Below are positions 6,264-10,036 of a stretch of DNA of 10,036 nucleotides, in pieces (within the stretch, counting starts at the first letter, position 1; the number at the start of each line of letters is the position of its first letter). Below the pieces are notes generated by a model. That model searched no databases and was not told the origin of the DNA. It was given only the letters and a program-made list of their open reading frames with translations. The stretch comes from Paracoccaceae bacterium (GTDB lineage: Bacteria; Pseudomonadota; Alphaproteobacteria; Rhodobacterales; Rhodobacteraceae), in NCBI GenBank assembly GCA_007121115.1, contig SKMI01000182.1, positions 1 to 10,036 of the forward strand, in the 5' to 3' direction. The position numbers were made by a program, and so were the translations under genes.

Positions 6264-7418
6264 TCAGCCGTCCCTGCTGGCCAGTTCGCGTGCCTGCGCG
6301 ACCCAGTTGTCCCGCGTGGCGCGGCCCTTGAAGCCCTCCAGATGCTCGTCCACCCAGGCGACCTCGGCCTCCGTCCAGTCGGCGATCTGATCGTAGTGCC
6401 AATACCCCATGTCGTTGAGCGTGGCTTCCAGCTTCGGCCCGATGCCGGTGATCTTCTTCAGGTCATCGGCTTTGCCGTCGCGCGGCGCGGACATGCCGGT
6501 GGGCCGGGCGCTTTCCATCTCCTCGCGCGGCTCCGGGACGGCGGCCGGTGGGGCCACGTCGGCGGCCGGCGGGGTGGGCACGTCGGTCGCGGGGTGTGCG
6601 GTGTCGCGGTCCTCGGCGGCGGGCTGACCTGCGGGCGCCGGGGCCTCCAGCGGCACGGCCCGGCGATAAAGGTGCCATGTGGCGTGACCCAGCACCGGCA
6701 GAACCACCAGAAGCCCCACGAACAGCGGGATCATCGCCACGAACATCGCCACCGCGATGACACCCGCCCATTTCAGCATGGTGATGTGGTTCGAGCGCAC
6801 GACCTCGGCGCTGGTGATCATGGCGGTGACGAAATCCACGTCCCGGTCCAGCAGCATCGGCAGGCTGGTCACCGTCACGGTGAAGAGCGCCAGCGCCACC
6901 AGCGCGCCCACGACCGAACCGACGAAGATCATGGAGATGCCGGTGAAGGAGAACATCATCCCCAGCGTTTCGAACCCGATCCCAGAGAAGGAGAAGAACA
7001 TCGCGAAGATGCCGCGCGCCAGGATGATCCAGAAGCCGAAGACGATCAGCACGGTGACCGCCATCAGCAGAAGCTGCTCGTTGCCGCGTCCCTTCAACGC
7101 AGTCAGCACGCCGGTCCAGTCCATGGGCTCGCCCGCCTCGCGGCGGCGGCTCACCTCATAGAGCCCCACGGCGGCGAAGGGTGCCAGCAACGGGAACCCG
7201 GCGGCGATGGGGATGAACCACGCGGCCTGCCCCTGACCGATCAGGCCGAATGCCAGAAACAGCCCACCCAGCGTGTAGAACCCGGCGAAGAACAGTCCGA
7301 AGATCGGCTGAGCCTTGAAATCGTCCCAGCCCTTTTGCAGGGCTGCGCGCAGATCGTCTTCGGACAGATCCTGCGCCACCTGCACCGGGGCGCTCACGGT
7401 CGTGTCGGTCATGGCCAT
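6264..7418 (-). CDS. DUF2189 membrane protein with C-terminal helix-hairpin-helix domain
   Basis: Complete 384-residue protein of unknown function. Residues 1-38 are soluble. Hydrophobic segments at roughly 39-62, 66-90, 114-142, 160-188 and 215-245 form an integral membrane region that fits the DUF2189 (COG5473) family, including its RRREAGEP loop after the second segment and the LLDRDVDF block at 189-196. Residues 255-315 are a linker rich in proline, alanine and acidic residues. Residues 318-380 form a helix-hairpin-helix-like module with ITGIGPKLEATLN at 323-335, then a tryptophan-rich stretch (DWTEAEVAWVDEHLEGF, 347-363). From memory this tail resembles the C-terminal extension of NuoE in Rhodobacteraceae, so it may bind protein or nucleic acid on the cytoplasmic side; that is inference. 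The ATG at 7418 has an excellent AGGAGG seven bases upstream; a second ATG lies two codons later. The gene is followed by an intrinsic-type terminator, so it is likely a single-gene unit. Confidence 0.85.
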   Translation of the reverse strand: MAMTDTTVSAPVQVAQDLSEDDLRAALQKGWDDFKAQPIFGLFFAGFYTLGGLFLAFGLIGQGQAAWFIPIAAGFPLLAPFAAVGLYEVSRRREAGEPMDWTGVLTALKGRGNEQLLLMAVTVLIVFGFWIILARGIFAMFFSFSGIGFETLGMMFSFTGISMIFVGSVVGALVALALFTVTVTSLPMLLDRDVDFVTAMITSAEVVRSNHITMLKWAGVIAVAMFVAMIPLFVGLLVVLPVLGHATWHLYRRAVPLEAPAPAGQPAAEDRDTAHPATDVPTPPAADVAPPAAVPEPREEMESARPTGMSAPRDGKADDLKKITGIGPKLEATLNDMGYWHYDQIADWTEAEVAWVDEHLEGFKGRATRDNWVAQARELASRDG

Positions 7419-7442
7419 CTGAAACCCTCCTCTACGTTTCGG

Positions 7443-7472
7443 AAGATAGGGACGCGGTGCGCCCGGATGCAA
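7443..7472 (-). promoter_or_regulatory. Possible promoter of the DUF2189 gene
   Basis: On the minus strand TTGCAT (7467-7472) and TATCTT (7443-7448) are 18 bases apart, placing a transcript start near 7436, just before the AGGAGG site. The match to the sigma-70 consensus is partial (3/6 and 4/6). The local drop in GC (an AT-rich run at 7471-7483) supports a regulatory spot but does not prove one. Confidence 0.3.
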
Positions 7473-7507
7473 CAATAATATAAGGGGGTGCCGACGATGG
7501 GCCCCCC

Positions 7508-7526
7508 TTGCCGGATTTCCGGGCAA
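7508..7526 (-). terminator. Weak hairpin after the ydcH-like gene
   Basis: On the minus strand TTG-C-CCGG-AAAT-CCGG-CAA forms a 7-bp stem with one bulged C, about 39 bases after the stop codon of the small DUF465 gene. No T-tract follows, so this is only a possible terminator. Confidence 0.3.
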
Positions 7527-7564
7527 ACCCCTGCGGTCCCGCGTTCCGGGCGCCGGTGTCGAGC

Positions 7565-7810
7565 TCAGGCCGCGTGATCACGCAGGATCCGGGCGATTTC
7601 ATCCTTCAGGCGCATCCGCTCGCGGCGCAATTCCTGTTCGTGCTCTTCGCTTGTCGGTTCGACCAGCGTCTCGGCGCGGTGAATGGCGCGGTTTACGGTG
7701 TGGTATTCTTCGGCCAGCTTGGCGAAATGCGCGTCCGAGAGCTTCAGCTCATGGATCGTTTCGGTCGCGTCCGGGAATTCCTCGGCCAGTTCGTGCGGGG
7801 TGTGGGACAT
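7565..7810 (-). CDS. YdcH family (DUF465) small protein
   Basis: Complete 81-residue, highly charged protein predicted to form a helical hairpin. The pattern matches the YdcH/DUF465 family: an N-terminal helix with ELKLSDAHFAKLAEEYHTVN, a short turn around residues 48-54, and a second helix with LRRERMRLKDEIARIL. The family is widespread in proteobacteria and its function is not established; it has no membrane segment or signal peptide here. The ATG at 7810 has AGGAG seven bases upstream, which decides the start over the longer open frame beginning at 7915. It is divergent from purF with 196 bases between them. On the minus strand, TATGCT about 50 bases before the start is a possible -10 element, without a clear -35. 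Confidence 0.88.
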   Translation of the reverse strand: MSHTPHELAEEFPDATETIHELKLSDAHFAKLAEEYHTVNRAIHRAETLVEPTSEEHEQELRRERMRLKDEIARILRDHAA

Positions 7811-8006
7811 CTGATTTCTCCTGTCGCGTGTCGGTCGCAGTGACCCTAGGCACCCAAAAAGCATACAACCTTGATCTGACGCAAATCCGATCACGATGGT
7901 GCGCACCGGGGGCAAAGGGCGGGCAACGGCGGCGCGGTAGGGTGACAGTCCCGCGACAATCCGTTACTCCACACCCCGGATGCAGCGACACCCGAGGCCC
8001 GACCCC
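7811..8006. promoter_or_regulatory. Divergent control region of ydcH-like gene and purF
   Basis: This 196-base region must hold both promoters. It includes an AT-richer stretch at about 7850-7895 (CAAAAAGCATACAACC) and a short inverted repeat TGATC (7873-7877) / GATCA (7890-7894) around 12 bases. I could not recognise a PurR box or a riboswitch, and no strong -35/-10 pair stands out toward purF. Confidence 0.35.
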
Positions 8007-9473
8007 ATGCGCACCCCCGTTTTTCCCGGCCACCCGTTTGACGACGACAAGCTGCGCGAGGAATGCGGGGTGTTCGGTGTGATGGGGGTGACGAATGCGG
8101 CCAGTTTCGTCGCATTGGGGCTGCATGCGCTGCAGCATCGCGGGCAGGAGGCCGGGGGCATCATCACCCATGATCCCGCAACGGGGTTCCAGTCCGCCCA
8201 CCGATTCGGGCTGGTGCGCGACAGTTTCACCAAGGTCGGCGTCATCGACAGCCTGCCCGGGCCTATTGGCATCGGTCATGTGCGCTACTCCACCGCCGGG
8301 TCCAAGGGCGCCACCCAGATCCGCGACGTGCAGCCGTTCTTTGGCGAATTCGCCATGGGCGGCGCGGCCATCGCGCATAACGGCAACATCACCAACGCCG
8401 AATCGATCCGGCGCGAACTGATCGAGCGCGGGTCGATCTTTCAGTCGAACTCGGACAGCGAATGCATCATCCACCTGATGGCGCGCAGCTTCCAGAAAAC
8501 CATCCCCGAACGCATGAAGGATGCGCTACGCCGGGTCGAAGGGGCGTTTTCCATCGTCGCGATGACGCGGACCAAGCTGATCGGCGTGCGCGACCGGCTG
8601 GGGGTGCGCCCGCTGGTACTTGGGCGCGTCGGAGACGGCTGGGTGCTGGCGTCCGAGACCTGCGCGCTGGACATCATCGGCGCCGAATACCTGCGCGAGG
8701 TCGAGCCGGGCGAGATGGTGGTCATCGGCCCCGACGGGCTGGAAAGCCACCGCCCCTTCGAATCGCCCGGCGCGCGGTTCTGCATCTTCGAGCACGTCTA
8801 TTTCTCGCGCCCCGATTCGATCATCGGCGGGCGGTCGGTCTATGAAACCCGCCGCGCGATCGGCGTGGAACTGGCGCGCGAGGCGCCGGTGGCCGCCGAT
8901 CTGGTCTGCCCGGTGCCCGACAGCGGCACCCCGGCCGCCATCGGCTACAGCCAGGAATCGGGCATCCCCTATGCCATGGGGATCATCCGCAACCAGTACA
9001 TGGGCCGCACCTTCATCGAACCGACTGAGCAGATCCGCGACATGGGCGTGCGGCTGAAGCTGAACGTCAACCGCGCGCTGATCCGGGGCAAGCGGATCGT
9101 GCTGGTGGACGATTCGGTGGTGCGCGGGACGACCAGCATGAAGATCAAGGACATGATCCTGGACGCGGGCGCGGCCGAGGTGCATTTCCGCATCGCTTCG
9201 CCGCCCACCGCCTGGCCGTGTTTCTATGGCGTGGACACGCCGGAGCGCGAGAAGCTGCTGGCCTCGCGCATGAGCGAAGAGGAAATGCGCGCCCATATCG
9301 GCGTGGACAGCCTGCGCTTCATCTCGCTGGACGGGCTCTATCGCGCGGTGGGCGAGGAGTCGGGCCGCAACAGCCGCTGCCCGCAATATTGTGACGCCTG
9401 TTTCTCGGGCGAGTATCCGGTGGCGCCGCAGGACATGCTGGACCGCGGCTTCGAACCGCGCGCGGTGGTCTGA
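8007..9473 (+). CDS. purF: Amidophosphoribosyltransferase PurF
   Basis: Predicted 488-residue enzyme for the first committed step of purine synthesis: PRPP plus glutamine gives 5-phosphoribosylamine, glutamate and pyrophosphate. The N-terminal nucleophile is Cys20 in EECGVFG, implying removal of a 19-residue propeptide. The glutaminase domain then shows HRGQEAGG at 44-51, HVRYSTAG at 91-98 and HNGNITN at 124-130. The C-terminal phosphoribosyltransferase domain has the PRPP loop IVLVDDSVVRGTT at 364-376. Cys259, Cys405, Cys462 and Cys465 are spaced like the four 4Fe-4S ligands of the Bacillus subtilis enzyme, so this is the processed, iron-sulfur type rather than the shorter E. coli type. I chose the ATG at 8007, with GAGG at 7994-7997 nine bases upstream. 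An in-frame ATG at 7980 would add nine residues and has no visible ribosome binding site. In this family AMP and GMP are feedback inhibitors. cvpA, a frequent upstream partner, is not adjacent here. Confidence 0.96.
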   Translation: MRTPVFPGHPFDDDKLREECGVFGVMGVTNAASFVALGLHALQHRGQEAGGIITHDPATGFQSAHRFGLVRDSFTKVGVIDSLPGPIGIGHVRYSTAGSKGATQIRDVQPFFGEFAMGGAAIAHNGNITNAESIRRELIERGSIFQSNSDSECIIHLMARSFQKTIPERMKDALRRVEGAFSIVAMTRTKLIGVRDRLGVRPLVLGRVGDGWVLASETCALDIIGAEYLREVEPGEMVVIGPDGLESHRPFESPGARFCIFEHVYFSRPDSIIGGRSVYETRRAIGVELAREAPVAADLVCPVPDSGTPAAIGYSQESGIPYAMGIIRNQYMGRTFIEPTEQIRDMGVRLKLNVNRALIRGKRIVLVDDSVVRGTTSMKIKDMILDAGAAEVHFRIASPPTAWPCFYGVDTPEREKLLASRMSEEEMRAHIGVDSLRFISLDGLYRAVGEESGRNSRCPQYCDACFSGEYPVAPQDMLDRGFEPRAVV

Positions 9474-9524
9474 GCGCGCCGCACCGGCACTGCCCCCCGC
9501 ACCACAGCTTCAGCCTGCGCATCT

Positions 9525-9554
9525 TGCGGTTCTGCCGCATTTCAAGGGCGGCAG
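9525..9554 (+). terminator. Overlapping hairpins downstream of purF
   Basis: TGCGG (9525-9529) and CCGCA (9535-9539) form a short stem followed by TTTC. CTGCCGC (9532-9538) and GCGGCAG (9548-9554) form a competing perfect 7-bp stem. They begin 51 bases after the purF stop. Position suggests termination; the lack of a T-tract keeps confidence low. Confidence 0.35.
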
Positions 9555-9927
9555 GGTCTCAACGGCCTCTCCCACAGCATCGGCGTCACCCGGGCGTGGA
9601 CCGCACCGTTGTGGTCCGGTGTGCTCCGGTCGCGGCGGGAGTGCCTGTTCCGGCGCGTGGCAACATCGCACGGGCAAGCGGTGAACCCGGGGCGCGGGAC
9701 CAGGGTTTGGCTCCGGCGCAGAATCGACCGCCACCGTCCGGAACGGTTCGAATCTCGCGGTCCCGCAGGTTCCGCAGTTCGGGTCCTGGGGAGGCGCTGC
9801 GCGCGGCGGATGGCGCAAGTTCATGTCGCCACGCGCCCCTGCGTCGGCGCCAAAGTTGCGCGCAGCAACCTCCCGGCGCAACAAGCAGCCCACGCACGTT
9901 TTCCGACCGTTTTGTGTCATTTCTCTC

Positions 9928-9956
9928 TTGCGCGTTGATTGGTCATTGCCTAGATA
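9928..9956 (+). promoter_or_regulatory. Possible promoter for a gene beyond the right edge
   Basis: TTGCGC (9928-9933) and TAGATA (9951-9956) are 17 bases apart in a clearly AT-richer patch (9900-9960). A start near 9963 would give a leader of at least 70 bases before the GGAGG at 10032-10036. That leader contains CACCGGC (9963-9969) / GCTGGTG (9984-9990), a 7-bp stem with one wobble. Each hexamer matches the sigma-70 consensus in only three of six positions. Confidence 0.3.
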
Positions 9957-10031
9957 GCGTTTCACCGGCGGCGTTGAGGCGCGGCTGGTGAGCGGGTCTG
10001 GGGCTTCTGCTTTGGGTTTCGCGACAATTCC

Positions 10032-10036
10032 GGAGG
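10032..10036 (+). promoter_or_regulatory. Ribosome-binding-site-like GGAGG at right edge
   Basis: The last five bases are GGAGG, a strong Shine-Dalgarno match, preceded by a possible promoter 75 bases upstream. A start codon would fall a few bases outside, so the next gene is probably on the plus strand. Confidence 0.4.

Larger units (their letters stand above)
9474..10036. other. 563-base region without a convincing gene
   Basis: After purF I see no protein with recognisable family features. The open frames here (for example minus 9965-9510 and plus 9524-9991) have arginine/proline/cysteine-rich, shuffled compositions typical of GC-rich noncoding DNA. The region contains overlapping hairpins just after purF, a tRNA-sized inverted repeat at 9694-9766, an AT-richer promoter-like stretch at 9911-9960, and CCGGAGG at the last bases that looks like a ribosome binding site for a plus-strand gene starting beyond the edge. 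An unrecognised small RNA is possible but not shown. Confidence 0.5.

Noticed and set aside
6342..7478. Open plus-strand frame of 378 codons antisense to the DUF2189 gene
   Set aside because: His/Arg/Gly/Glu-rich shadow; the minus strand encodes clear membrane helices and has an AGGAGG site.
7980..8006. Earlier ATG for purF at 7980
   Set aside because: No Shine-Dalgarno sequence upstream, and the nine added residues are not expected; the ATG at 8007 has GAGG at a good distance.
9694..9767. Functional tRNA gene
   Set aside because: The acceptor-like stem and TTCGAAT are present, but the five bases on either side of the T-loop do not pair, there is no D-arm consensus, no paired anticodon stem and no CCA end.
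9510..9965. Minus-strand 151-codon frame with several cysteines after purF
   Set aside because: The cysteines do not form a regular metal-binding pattern, there is no good ribosome binding site, and the proline/arginine-rich composition matches noncoding GC-rich DNA.

Overview
The window looks like a chromosomal housekeeping segment from a high-GC alphaproteobacterium, most likely a member of the Rhodobacteraceae. The evidence is the GC-rich coding style with strong third-position G/C, the character of the PurF, GalE/GalU and TypA proteins, and a DUF2189 membrane protein with a C-terminal helix-hairpin-helix tail like the one I recall on NuoE of this family. I see no insertion sequence, phage gene, CRISPR array, rRNA or convincing tRNA.

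Layout from left to right. (1) Positions 1-1726, minus strand: a two-gene module made of a MoxR-type AAA+ ATPase and, overlapping it by four bases, a DUF2201-type putative metallopeptidase/VWA-like protein that runs off the left edge. (2) Positions 1932-4022: divergent galE (minus) and galU (plus), which together make UDP-glucose and interconvert it with UDP-galactose for surface polysaccharides. (3) Positions 4023-4307: a hairpin-rich spacer between the convergent galU and typA genes. (4) Positions 4308-6128, minus: typA/bipA, a ribosome-associated translational GTPase. (5) Positions 6264-7418, minus: a multi-pass DUF2189 membrane protein fused to a helix-hairpin-helix tail, with a good intrinsic terminator behind it. 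(6) Positions 7565-7810, minus: a small YdcH/DUF465 protein. (7) Positions 8007-9473, plus: purF, the first committed enzyme of purine synthesis, of the processed, Fe-S type. (8) Positions 9474-10036: 563 bases without a convincing gene. They hold hairpins, a tRNA-sized inverted repeat, a possible promoter, and a ribosome-binding-site-like GGAGG at the right edge that probably serves a gene starting just outside.

Most genes are ordinary core metabolism. The parts most worth a second look are the MoxR-DUF2201 pair, whose putative protease lacks the usual catalytic glutamate, the membrane/helix-hairpin-helix fusion, and the mutually exclusive hairpins between galU and typA. I do not see evidence strong enough to claim a new defence or mobile system. 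Very long open frames antisense to galE/galU and typA are best explained as high-GC shadows.
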